Shown piece after piece: positions 55,109 to 63,464 of a DNA stretch of 64,000 bases (positions are counted from its first letter, which is position 1; the number at the start of each line of letters is the position of its first letter). Made by a program: the position numbers and the translations under genes. The notes below the pieces were generated by a model, which saw only the letters and a program-made list of their open reading frames with translations, ran no database searches and had not been told where the DNA came from. This stretch comes from Sphingomonas sanguinis (GTDB taxonomy: Bacteria; Pseudomonadota; Alphaproteobacteria; Sphingomonadales; Sphingomonadaceae), in assembly GCF_019297835.1 (NCBI RefSeq), contig NZ_CP079203.1:841001-905000 (forward strand), given 5' to 3'.

Positions 55109-56545
55109 ATGACTCAAGCTGTCCAGATCGTCGAAGAACTCGACCGCCTTTACACCGCCTCCGTCACGCGTTTGAAGAAGGCTTTGACCCTTTATCTCCG
55201 CGACGGAACCGCGCCCACGCTGGAAGACCGCGCGCATGGCTGTTTCGCCTATCCCGAAATCCGGCTGATCTATCGCGGCGAGGGCGGGCGCCCGGCCCCA
55301 ATGCGATCGTTCGGCCGATTGGTGTCGCCCGGCGACTATCGGATCAGCGTCACCAAGCCCGCGCTGTTCAAGGATTATCTGGTCGAGCAGCTGACCCTGC
55401 TGATCGAGGATTACGACGTCTCGGTCGAGGCAGTGCCCGGTCGCCAGGAAATCCCCTTTCCTTATGTCCTAGACCCAGGCCATGCACTCAGCCTCGATAC
55501 GGTATCGGCGGCCGAGCTGGCGCGTTTCTTCCCCGCGACCGAGCTGGCGCATATCGGCGACGAGATTGCCGACGGCCTCTGGATGACCGCCGACGGCAAC
55601 CGGCCGCTGGCGCTGTTCGATGGCCTGCGCACCGACTTTTCGCTTGCCCGCCTGCGCCACTATACCGGCACCCCGCCCGAGCATTGCCAGCGCTTCGTGC
55701 TGTTCACCAATTACCACCGCTATGTCGACGAGTTCGTCCGCTGGGGCGCGTCGCAGCTTGGGGAAGGCTCGCGCTTCACCGCGCTGTCGGGTGCGGGCGG
55801 CATCGTGATCGAGCGGCCCGAGGATGTCGACAAGATCGTTACCGACAGCGCGTGGCGGCGGCACCAGATGCCCGCCTATCACCTGGTCGCTAAGGATGGC
55901 ACCGGCATCACGCTCGTCAATATCGGCGTCGGCCCCTCCAACGCCAAGACGATCTGCGACCACCTCGCGGTGATGCGGCCCGAGGCCTGGCTGATGATCG
56001 GGCATTGCGGCGGGCTTCGTCCCAGCCAGCGGATCGGCGACTATGTGCTCGCCCATGCTTACCTGCGCGACGATCATGTGCTCGACGACGTGCTGCCGCC
56101 CGAAATCCCGGTGCCTGCCATCGCCGAGGTGCAGGTCGCGCTCGCCAAGGCCGCAGAGATCGTCTCGGGCCAGTCGGGCGACGAGCTGAAGCGCCGCCTG
56201 CGCACCGGTACGATCGTCACCACCGACGACCGCAATTGGGAGCTGCGCTACTCCAAGTCGGCGCTGCGCTTCTCGCTCAGCCGCGCGGTCGGGATCGACA
56301 TGGAGTCGGCGACGATCGCGGCGCAGGGTTATCGCTTCCGCGTCCCCTATGGGACATTGTTGTGCGTGTCGGACAAGCCGTTGCACGGCGAACTCAAGCT
56401 ACCCGGCCAAGCCAACCGCTTCTACGAGCGCGCGATCAGCGAGCATATGCGGATCGGTATCGAGACGTGCGAACAGTTGCGCCGCGAGGGCAACAAGCTG
56501 CACAGCCGCAAGCTGCGCGCGTTCAACGAGCCGCCGTTCCGCTGA
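55109..56545 (+). CDS. amn: AMP nucleosidase
   Basis: The 478-residue enzyme splits AMP into adenine and ribose 5-phosphate. The N-terminal regulatory domain (about 1-180) is followed by the phosphorylase-fold catalytic domain with NIGVGPSNAKTICDHLAVMRPEAWLMIGHCGGLR and GIDMESATIAAQGYRFRVPYGTLLCVSDKPLHGE. The length and blocks fit E. coli Amn. It stands alone after a pair of family A repeats. Confidence 0.96.
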   Translation: MTQAVQIVEELDRLYTASVTRLKKALTLYLRDGTAPTLEDRAHGCFAYPEIRLIYRGEGGRPAPMRSFGRLVSPGDYRISVTKPALFKDYLVEQLTLLIEDYDVSVEAVPGRQEIPFPYVLDPGHALSLDTVSAAELARFFPATELAHIGDEIADGLWMTADGNRPLALFDGLRTDFSLARLRHYTGTPPEHCQRFVLFTNYHRYVDEFVRWGASQLGEGSRFTALSGAGGIVIERPEDVDKIVTDSAWRRHQMPAYHLVAKDGTGITLVNIGVGPSNAKTICDHLAVMRPEAWLMIGHCGGLRPSQRIGDYVLAHAYLRDDHVLDDVLPPEIPVPAIAEVQVALAKAAEIVSGQSGDELKRRLRTGTIVTTDDRNWELRYSKSALRFSLSRAVGIDMESATIAAQGYRFRVPYGTLLCVSDKPLHGELKLPGQANRFYERAISEHMRIGIETCEQLRREGNKLHSRKLRAFNEPPFR

Positions 56546-56618
56546 TCGGCAACCGGGGGCGGGTGTAAGCGTTACGGTGACGAACCGAAGCTGCTTTGTT
56601 TGAATGGGGGATTTCGCC

Positions 56619-57056
56619 ATGGTCGATCCAGTCGAGCCGAAAAAACCACGCCCGCCCCGCCGCCGCGCCACGCCCAAGGCGGCGGGCGCGCCTGCCCCGC
56701 GCAAGCGCCCCACCGTCAAGCCCGAGCCGGTTGCGGAGGAATCCACCCCCGCGATAGAACCGGTCGAGGGTGCGGAAACCCCTGCCCCCACGCCGCCCGT
56801 CAAAGCCAAGGCTCCGCCCAAGCCCCGCTCGACCAAGCGCACCTCGCCCCGCAAGGCAGCGCCGCGCAAACCCGCCGCGATCAAGCCCGCGCCTGCGCCT
56901 GCCCTGGGCAAGCATGGGCTGGACCGAGTCGGCGGTAAATGGGGCGTGGCCTCGATCCTGGGCAGCCTCGCGGCGGCAGCCGGGCTGACGGCGGCGCTAC
57001 TCTCGCTCAAGGGAAGCAGCGCGAAACGTGATGGGGAAGACGACGACAAGGGCTGA
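56619..57056 (+). CDS. Low-complexity Pro/Lys/Ala-rich protein with C-terminal membrane helix
   Basis: The 145-residue protein is dominated by Pro, Lys, Arg and Ala (KPRPPRRRATPKAAG, APRKPAAIKPAPAPA), then has GVASILGSLAAAAGLTAALLSLKGS, one likely transmembrane or amphipathic helix, and a charged tail. GGGGG lies eight bases before the ATG at 56619; an in-frame ATG at 56604 is possible. The composition suggests a nucleic-acid or cell-wall binding tether; I do not recognise a family. Confidence 0.66.
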   Translation: MVDPVEPKKPRPPRRRATPKAAGAPAPRKRPTVKPEPVAEESTPAIEPVEGAETPAPTPPVKAKAPPKPRSTKRTSPRKAAPRKPAAIKPAPAPALGKHGLDRVGGKWGVASILGSLAAAAGLTAALLSLKGSSAKRDGEDDDKG

Positions 57057-57075
57057 TCCCGCCAGCCCGCACTCC

Positions 57076-57102
57076 CGTTCAGCCTGAGCGAAGTCGAAGG
57101 CC
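57076..57102 (+). repeat. Dispersed repeat family A copy
   Basis: GTTCAGCCTGAGCGAAGTCG continuing AAGGCCA is the cleanest copy of this family, downstream of the low-complexity protein gene. Confidence 0.78.
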
Positions 57103-57151
57103 ACGGACGGAGTCGGTCGACCAAGGAGCGTTCACCCGAACGCTCCCCTTT

Positions 57152-57796
57152 TTACCGCCCCATGTATAGGCCCGGCCGGTGCCAGGCGAACAGGATCAGG
57201 CTGATCGCCGCCGCGCTGATCGCCGACCACATCATCTGCGGGCCGCTGACCACCGGGATCGCCATCGCCAGGATGAACATGTCCATCGCGACCTGAGTCA
57301 TCCCCATATTCCACCCACGCTTGCGGTACAGCCAGATGGTGATGACCCCGGTGCCACCGACCCCGGCCTGATGCCGGGCAAGCGACAGGATGCCCATGCC
57401 GATCACGGTGCCGCCGACCAGCGCGGCAAAGGCCGGGTGCACCCCGTCGACATGCACCGATACCCGCGTGATGACCGAAGCGGCGCCGATGCCGATATTG
57501 ACCAGCACCGTCTTCACCGCGAAGCGCGCGCCCATGACCTTGTGCGCGAACAGAAAGAACGGGATGTTGACCAGCGTGAACAACACGCCCGCCGGGAGCG
57601 GCAACAGATAGGACAACAGCAGCGCCACGCCCGCGATGCCGCCCGTCACCAGCCCCGCCGCCTTCAGAAACATCAGCCCGACGATCAGCAGGGTGACGCC
57701 GATGAAGATCGCATAGGCATCTTCAAGCAGGCTGTGCGGACGCCCGATTGGGCTGGGCGGCAGGGTTTCGGCAGGGGAAGCAGTGGCTGCGGTCAT
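57152..57796 (-). CDS. YitT family membrane protein
   Basis: The 214-residue protein has about six hydrophobic segments. The family features GGIAGVALLLSYLLPLPAGVLFTLVNIPFF and GGTVIGMGILSLARHQAGVGGTGVITIWL are clear. YitT/DUF161 proteins are inner-membrane proteins of unknown transport function. The C-terminal DUF2179 domain of longer members is absent. It is upstream of the YdjM-like gene in a divergent or loosely linked cluster on the minus strand. Confidence 0.87.
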   Translation of the reverse strand: MTAATASPAETLPPSPIGRPHSLLEDAYAIFIGVTLLIVGLMFLKAAGLVTGGIAGVALLLSYLLPLPAGVLFTLVNIPFFLFAHKVMGARFAVKTVLVNIGIGAASVITRVSVHVDGVHPAFAALVGGTVIGMGILSLARHQAGVGGTGVITIWLYRKRGWNMGMTQVAMDMFILAMAIPVVSGPQMMWSAISAAAISLILFAWHRPGLYMGR

Positions 57797-57900
57797 CGAG
57801 GGTCCGGATCATGGGTCCGGCATCCGCTCCCGATTGGCCTGCTTCTTGGCGGCAGAGGATGGACCCTTACCGCAATCGCCGCGAAACGCCAATTGCCCGC

Positions 57901-58434
57901 TTAACGCAGGATCAGCCAGCCCAGCGCGATCATCGCCAGCAGCGCATAGAAGCCGCCCTTGGTCCGCAGCAGATAGCTCGCCCCCAGCACGCCGGTCGCC
58001 GCCAGTGCGCACGCCGCCACCCGATCGGCGGCGATCCACTCCAAAATGACGAACGCCCCCACCATGTTCGCCGCCGCGTTGACCGCGATCCACAGATAGG
58101 AGGGAAACGCCCCGATCGACCCGAGCAACGGAATCTTGATCGTGGCGAAACCGCGCATCGTGCCGGGAAACAGATCGGCGGCCAGATGAAAGCCCACGCC
58201 GAAACCCAGCCCGGCCGCGACCGGCCAGGTGCGCAGGTCGAGCGTCGCGATGTAGAAGGGCAGGACGCTGTGGACCAGCGCGCTGCGGTGCTGAAGCTGG
58301 AGTGGCGTATCGAGATCGGGCAACCGCGTCCCCGCCGCCGTCGCCGCCGCGACCGTGGCGATCAACACCCATGGACCACCCCCACCGGCGAACGCCAGGA
58401 TCACCGCGAGAAGGAGAAATAGGGATGCTGCCAT
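57901..58434 (-). CDS. YdjM-like membrane-bound metal-dependent hydrolase
   Basis: The 177-residue protein has four to five membrane segments and the YdjM signature: LPDLDTPLQLQHRSALVHSVLPFYIA (Asp and His metal ligands) followed by GFHLAADLFP. The family was described from a LexA-regulated E. coli membrane protein and includes putative metal-dependent hydrolases; activity is unproven. It is divergent from the LuxR-type gene and follows the YitT gene on the minus strand. Confidence 0.82.
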   Translation of the reverse strand: MAASLFLLLAVILAFAGGGGPWVLIATVAAATAAGTRLPDLDTPLQLQHRSALVHSVLPFYIATLDLRTWPVAAGLGFGVGFHLAADLFPGTMRGFATIKIPLLGSIGAFPSYLWIAVNAAANMVGAFVILEWIAADRVAACALAATGVLGASYLLRTKGGFYALLAMIALGWLILR

Positions 58435-58632
58435 GGGCGGCGGCTAACCGCTTGTACCCCTTTTGTCCATGATCGCGACTCGTCTGGAATCAGAAAAAAG
58501 CACGGATTCCCGCCATTTTGCGATCGCGTGCTGATACGGGGACTCATCGTGCCGTTGCGACCCGCCCGAACAAGGCAAGGGTACAATTTTTTGAGGGTGG
58601 CCGATCAGGCCTGGTCCGGCATAGTCGACCCC

Positions 58633-59403
58633 ATGACCATGCGGGCCAAAGCAGGCGTCGAGGCGCTGACCGACCGGGAGAAGCAGACGCTGCGCCTGAT
58701 CGTGCGAGGGCACGACGCCAAGTCGATCGCGCGCGAACTCGACCTGTCGGTCCACACCATCAACGAGCGCCTGCGCGACGCCCGCCGCAAACTCGCGGTG
58801 TCGAGCAGTCGCGAGGCGGCGCGGATGTTGCTGGAGGTGGAGGACGTGGCACCGCCCCCCGATTATCTGGGGGACATGAGGATCGGGGAGGACCAGTCCG
58901 GGTCGATGACGGAGGAAAGCCCGGCGCCGGTCGTCGGCGTGGGACGCGGCATCCGCCGCCCCCGGATCATCATCGGAGCGACCCTCATGACCCTTGCCCT
59001 CAGCCTGCTCGCCCTTGGCGGCCTGACCCATATGGCCTCCGCCCCGCCGCAAGCGGCTCCGGCGGTGGCGAGCGATCCTGCGGCGGTCGCGGCGGCACAG
59101 CGTTTCGTGCAGCTGATCGACCAGGGCCGTTGGGCCGACAGCTACCGCCTGACCACGGCCAGCTTCCACAAGCTCAACTCCGAACAGGTCTGGGCCGCCA
59201 CCTCGGAAAAGGTGCGGACGCCGCTGGGCAAGACGGTGTCGCGGACCTTGCTCAGCCAGGACGACATCCCCGCCCCGCCCGCCGGTTATCGGATGGTGCG
59301 GTTCAACACCCGGTTCGCCAGCAACGCGACGGCTGTCGTCGAAACGGTGACGCTGGAGCGCGAGGACGGCGAATGGCGGATTGCGGGAATCTACGTCGGC
59401 TGA
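58633..59403 (+). CDS. Membrane-anchored LuxR-type HTH protein with C-terminal DUF4019-like domain
   Basis: The 256-residue protein has an N-terminal LuxR/GerE HTH (LTDREKQTLRLIVRGHDAKSIARELDLSVHTINERLRDARRKL, about residues 12-55), a linker, one transmembrane helix (about 118-140), and an exported domain (AQRFVQLIDQGRWADSYRLTTASFHKLNSEQVW) of the DUF4019 type. The layout suggests signal reception outside and DNA binding inside, as in ToxR-like regulators. The start is uncertain: ATGs at 58633 and 58639, with a GTG much further upstream at 58528. Target genes are unknown. Confidence 0.78.
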   Translation: MTMRAKAGVEALTDREKQTLRLIVRGHDAKSIARELDLSVHTINERLRDARRKLAVSSSREAARMLLEVEDVAPPPDYLGDMRIGEDQSGSMTEESPAPVVGVGRGIRRPRIIIGATLMTLALSLLALGGLTHMASAPPQAAPAVASDPAAVAAAQRFVQLIDQGRWADSYRLTTASFHKLNSEQVWAATSEKVRTPLGKTVSRTLLSQDDIPAPPAGYRMVRFNTRFASNATAVVETVTLEREDGEWRIAGIYVG

Positions 59404-59411
59404 GGCAGACC

Positions 59412-59504
59412 GCCCTCACCCTTCCCACACGCTGACGCGGGCGGGCCCCTTCCCTCTCCCATCGGGAGAGGGAGGGAGGCGCGTAGCGCCGGAAGGGTGA
59501 GGGC
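59412..59504. repeat. Intergenic palindromic element
   Basis: GCCCTCACCCTTCC (59412-59425) and GGAAGGGTGAGGGC (59491-59504) are perfect 14-base inverted repeats. Between them lie the hairpins CCTCTCCCATCGGGAGAGG and GGCGCGTAGCGCC. It follows the LuxR-type gene. Confidence 0.72.
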
Positions 59505-59584
59505 ACACCGGCATGAAAGGTCCACATCCTCTCCGATCCGTATTAGGAGGACGCGGTACAGCTTAACCGCCGGAGACCTGACCC

Positions 59585-60346
59585 TTGGCCGACACCGCCC
59601 CCGAAACCCGCTTCTTCAACAGCTTCGACGGCACTCCGATCGCCTGGCGCGAAATGGGAGAAGGTCGTGCGGTGGTGCTGATCCACGGCTATTTCTCCGA
59701 CGCCCATACCAATTGGATCCGTTACGGCCATGCCGCCGCCATCGCCGCCAAGGGCTACCGGGTCATCATGCCCGATCTGCGCGCCCACGGCGAAAGCGGC
59801 AAGCCGCATGACACCGCTGCCTATCCCAAGGACGCCCTGACCCGCGACGGTCATGCGCTAATCGAGCATCTGGGGCTGAGCGATTACGATCTGGGCGGCT
59901 ATTCGCTGGGCGCGCGGACGGTCAGCCGGATGCTGGCGACCGGCGCGGAACCGGGCAAGGCGATCTTTGCGGGCATGGGGCTGGAAGGGCTGCTGCACAC
60001 CGATCGCCGCGTCGAGCATTTCACCAATATCCTGACCCGGCTGGGCGAGCATAAGCGCGGCACGCCCGAATGGATGGCCGAGGCGTTCCTGAAGACCACC
60101 GGCGGCGACCCGGTGGCGCTGCTTCACATCCTGAACACTTTTGCCGATACGCCGCTGTCCGCGATCGAAGGCTTCGACCTGCCCGCCCTCGTCGTTGCGG
60201 GCGTCGACGATTTCGACAATGGCGCGGCGGTCGAACTGGCCGAGGCCCTGCCGCGCGGCCGCTATGTCGAGATTCCGGGCAACCATATGGGTTCGGTGAC
60301 TAAACCCGAGCTGGGCGCGGCCATCGCACATTTCCTGAGCGCTTGA
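59585..60346 (+). CDS. Alpha/beta hydrolase
   Basis: The 253-residue protein has the alpha/beta-hydrolase pattern: oxyanion region VVLIHGYFSDAHTNW near residue 35, nucleophile Ser in GYSLGAR, an Asp in VAGVDDFDNG and the His in IPGNHMG, completing a triad. Specific substrate is unknown. The start is TTG with a GGAG about 10 bases upstream; full length for the family. Confidence 0.88.
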   Translation: MADTAPETRFFNSFDGTPIAWREMGEGRAVVLIHGYFSDAHTNWIRYGHAAAIAAKGYRVIMPDLRAHGESGKPHDTAAYPKDALTRDGHALIEHLGLSDYDLGGYSLGARTVSRMLATGAEPGKAIFAGMGLEGLLHTDRRVEHFTNILTRLGEHKRGTPEWMAEAFLKTTGGDPVALLHILNTFADTPLSAIEGFDLPALVVAGVDDFDNGAAVELAEALPRGRYVEIPGNHMGSVTKPELGAAIAHFLSA

Positions 60347-60422
60347 CGGCGACGGGCAAAGCCGCGCAACACCGCGCCATCCGCCCCGTTTCGAGGGCGT
60401 TTCAGGACTTTAGGGGGATAGC

Positions 60423-62261
60423 ATGATCCGTTCCGCCGTTTCCGGCACCGTACTGACCTTCCTGCTGGCAGGGACCGCACAGGCCCAGACCGCAGCGCCC
60501 GCAGCTCCGGCAGCCCAGCCACCTGCGACCGCGGCGGGGGCGGATGCCTTCGTCGCCGAGGCCGAGAAGACGCTGGCCGAAAAGTCGATCGGCGCGAACC
60601 AGATCGCCTGGGTCAACGCGACCTATATCACAGACGACACCGATGCTCTGGCTGCTGCCTCGGGCGCGGAGATGAATGCGCTGGCCGTCCGCTACGGCCT
60701 CGGCGCGGCGCGGTATCAGGCGTTGCCGGGCCTGTCCTATGACACCAAGCGCAAGCTCGACCTGCTGCGCGGCGGCATCACCCTTCCCGCCCCGACCACG
60801 CCCGGTGCGGCGGCGCAGCTGTCGATGCTGACGACACGCATGTCCTCCTCCTATGGCAAGGGCAAGGGCGTGCTGAACGGCCAGCCGATCAACGGATCGG
60901 ATATCGAGGCCGCGATGGGCAGCGAGCGCGACCCCGCCAAGCTGAAGGAGATGTGGGTCAGCTGGCACGACAATGTCGGCGCGCCGATGCGGGCCGACTA
61001 TGCCCAGATGACCGCGCTGGCGAACCAGGGCGCCAAGGAGCTGGGCTATGTCGATGCCGGGTCGCTGTGGCGTTCGGGTTATGACATGCCGCCGGAACAG
61101 TTCGCGCAGGTCACCGACAAGATCTGGGGCGAGCTGGAGCCGCTCTACAAGGCGCTGCACACCTATGTCCGCTGGAAGCTGAACGAGAAATATGGCGACG
61201 CGGTGCAGGCGAAGACCGGCCCGATCCGTTCGGACCTGCTCGGCAATATGTGGGCGCAGGAATGGGGCAATATCTATGACCTCGTCGCCCCCAAGGGCGC
61301 GGGCGATGTCGGCTATGACACCGGCGAGTTGCTCAAGGCCAAGGGATACGACCCGATCAAGATGGTGAAGACGGGCGAGGGCTTCTATTCCTCGCTGGGC
61401 TTTGCGCCCCTGCCGCAGACCTTCTGGCAGCGCTCGCAGATTACCAAGCCCGCCGACCGCGAGGTGATCTGCCACGCCTCGGCCTGGGATATCGATAATC
61501 TCGACGATATCCGCATTAAGATGTGCACGAAGGTCAATGCCGACGACTTCGTGACCATCCATCACGAGCTGGGCCATAATTATTACCAGCGCGCGTACAA
61601 GGATCAGCCGTTCCTCTACAAGAACGGCGCCAATGACGGCTTCCACGAAGCGATCGGGGACACCGTCGCGCTGTCGATCACGCCCGACTATCTGGTGAAG
61701 ATCGGCCTGCTCGACCCGGCACGCGTGCCCAGCGCCGACAAGGATATCGGCCTGTTGCTCCGCCAGGCGATGGACAAGGTGGCGTTCCTGCCCTTCGGCC
61801 TGTTGATCGACAAGTGGCGCTGGGGCGTGTTCTCGGGCCAGATCCCCGCCAGCCAGTATCAGGCGGGCTGGGACGCGCTGCGGCTGAAGTATCAGGGCGT
61901 GGTGCCGCCGGTCGCACGCGACGAGACCAAGTTCGATCCGGGTGCGAAATACCACATCCCGGCGGGCGTGCCCTATGCGCGCTACTTCCTGGCGCGGGTG
62001 CTCCAGTTCCAGTTCTACAAAGCGGCGTGCGATCAGGCCGGTTGGAAAGGGCCGCTCCACCGCTGCTCCTTCTATGGCAACAAGGAGGTCGGCAAGAAGC
62101 TGAACGCGATGCTGGCGATGGGGCAGTCCAAGCCGTGGCCGGACGCGCTTCAGGTCTTCACCGGCAGCCGCGAAATGTCGGGCAAGGCGCTGGTGGAATA
62201 TTTCGCCCCGCTCAAGGTCTGGCTCGACCAGCAGAACAAGGGCAAGCCGCAGGGCTGGTAA
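60423..62261 (+). CDS. Exported M2-family peptidyl-dipeptidase (ACE-like)
   Basis: The 612-residue precursor has a signal peptide (about 1-21, ending TAQAQ) and an Ala/Pro-rich linker. The zinc site is HELGH (381-385) with the third ligand Glu409 in GFHEAIGD, exact for M2 metallopeptidases, the family of angiotensin-converting enzyme, which remove C-terminal dipeptides. MWAQEWGNIYD and the C-terminal NLxAMLxxGQSKPW-like block (LNAMLAMGQSKPWPDAL) are also family-typical. Bacterial members are probably scavenging peptidases. Full length. It converges with asd. Confidence 0.95.
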   Translation: MIRSAVSGTVLTFLLAGTAQAQTAAPAAPAAQPPATAAGADAFVAEAEKTLAEKSIGANQIAWVNATYITDDTDALAAASGAEMNALAVRYGLGAARYQALPGLSYDTKRKLDLLRGGITLPAPTTPGAAAQLSMLTTRMSSSYGKGKGVLNGQPINGSDIEAAMGSERDPAKLKEMWVSWHDNVGAPMRADYAQMTALANQGAKELGYVDAGSLWRSGYDMPPEQFAQVTDKIWGELEPLYKALHTYVRWKLNEKYGDAVQAKTGPIRSDLLGNMWAQEWGNIYDLVAPKGAGDVGYDTGELLKAKGYDPIKMVKTGEGFYSSLGFAPLPQTFWQRSQITKPADREVICHASAWDIDNLDDIRIKMCTKVNADDFVTIHHELGHNYYQRAYKDQPFLYKNGANDGFHEAIGDTVALSITPDYLVKIGLLDPARVPSADKDIGLLLRQAMDKVAFLPFGLLIDKWRWGVFSGQIPASQYQAGWDALRLKYQGVVPPVARDETKFDPGAKYHIPAGVPYARYFLARVLQFQFYKAACDQAGWKGPLHRCSFYGNKEVGKKLNAMLAMGQSKPWPDALQVFTGSREMSGKALVEYFAPLKVWLDQQNKGKPQGW

Positions 62262-62268
62262 GCTAATG

Positions 62269-62301
62269 ATCCCTCCCCAAGCCCTGTGCCTGGGGAGGGA
62301 T
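62269..62301. terminator. Hairpin between the M2 peptidase and asd genes
   Basis: ATCCCTCCCCA (62269-62279) and TGGGGAGGGAT (62291-62301) form a perfect 11-bp stem between convergent genes. There is no U-tract. The design matches the hairpin at 54872-54900. Confidence 0.6.
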
Positions 62302-62312
62302 GCAATGGGGGC

Positions 62313-63341
62313 TTAGTCGCCCTTCTTCAGGTGGCGACGGCCGAGCAGCTCGGCGATCTGCACGGCATTGAGCGCCGCGCCCTTGCGGAGATTGTCCGAC
62401 ACGCACCACAGCGACAGGCCGTTATCGACCGTCGAGTCCTCGCGGACGCGGCTGATGAAGGTCGCATAATCGCCGACGCACTCGACCGGGGTGACGTATC
62501 CGCCGTCCTCGCGCTTGTCGATCAGCATGACGCCAGGCGCCTCGCGCAGGATGTCCTGGGCTTCCTGGGCCGAGATTTCGTCCTCGAACTCGATGTTCAG
62601 CGCCTCGGAATGGCCGACGAAGACCGGCACGCGCACGCAGGTCGCCGTCACCTTGACCTTGGGATCGAGGATCTTCTTGGTCTCGGCGACCATCTTCCAC
62701 TCTTCCTTGGTCGAGCCGTCGTCGAGGAAGCTGTCGATGTGCGGGATCACGTTGAACGCGATCTGCTTGGTGAACTTCTTCGGCTCGGCGGGATCGCCGA
62801 CGAAGATGTTGCGGCTTTGCTCGAACAGCTCGTCCATGCCCGCCTTGCCCGCGCCCGACACCGACTGATAGGTCGCGACGACGACGCGCTTGATCTTCGC
62901 CTTGTCATGCAGCGGCTTGAGCGCCACGACCATCTGCGCGGTCGAGCAATTGGGGTTGGCGATGATGTTCTTGGCGGTGTAGCCGTCGATCGCATCGGGG
63001 TTCACCTCCGGCACGATCAGCGGCACGTCCGGGTCCATGCGATAGAGCGACGAATTGTCGATCACGACGCAACCGGCGGCGGCGAATTTGGGCGCATAGA
63101 TTTTGGTCGCGTCCGAACCGATCGCGAACAGCGCCATGTCCCAGCCGGTGGGATCAAAATGCTCGATATTCTTGATGGTGAGCATCTTGCCCGTCTCACC
63201 ATATTCGATCTGGTCGCCCTGGCTGCGCGACGAGGCGACGACCGCCAGCTCGTCGATCGGAAATTCCCGCTCCGCCAGGATGTTGATCATTTCCCGGCCG
63301 ACATTGCCCGTCGCCCCGGCGACCACCACGCGATAACCCAT
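62313..63341 (-). CDS. asd: Aspartate-semialdehyde dehydrogenase
   Basis: The 342-residue enzyme converts aspartyl phosphate to aspartate semialdehyde for lysine/DAP, threonine and methionine synthesis. The NADP-binding AGATGNVGREMINIL is at residues 8-22, the catalytic Cys132 lies in NPNCSTAQM, and the C-terminal WCVSDNLRKGAALNAVQIAELL is conserved. It lies on the same strand as lysA, the later step of the pathway, 123 bases away. Confidence 0.97.
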   Translation of the reverse strand: MGYRVVVAGATGNVGREMINILAEREFPIDELAVVASSRSQGDQIEYGETGKMLTIKNIEHFDPTGWDMALFAIGSDATKIYAPKFAAAGCVVIDNSSLYRMDPDVPLIVPEVNPDAIDGYTAKNIIANPNCSTAQMVVALKPLHDKAKIKRVVVATYQSVSGAGKAGMDELFEQSRNIFVGDPAEPKKFTKQIAFNVIPHIDSFLDDGSTKEEWKMVAETKKILDPKVKVTATCVRVPVFVGHSEALNIEFEDEISAQEAQDILREAPGVMLIDKREDGGYVTPVECVGDYATFISRVREDSTVDNGLSLWCVSDNLRKGAALNAVQIAELLGRRHLKKGD

Positions 63342-63464
63342 TCAACCCTCCACTCGGAAGCGTGAGCCGGTAGCGTCATTGCGCGGACACGTCCACCAAC
63401 TTTGCGAAAAGTGCGCGTTTGGGCGGACCAAGCGGGGGTTTAGCGCACCACCACTGCCCCCTCC

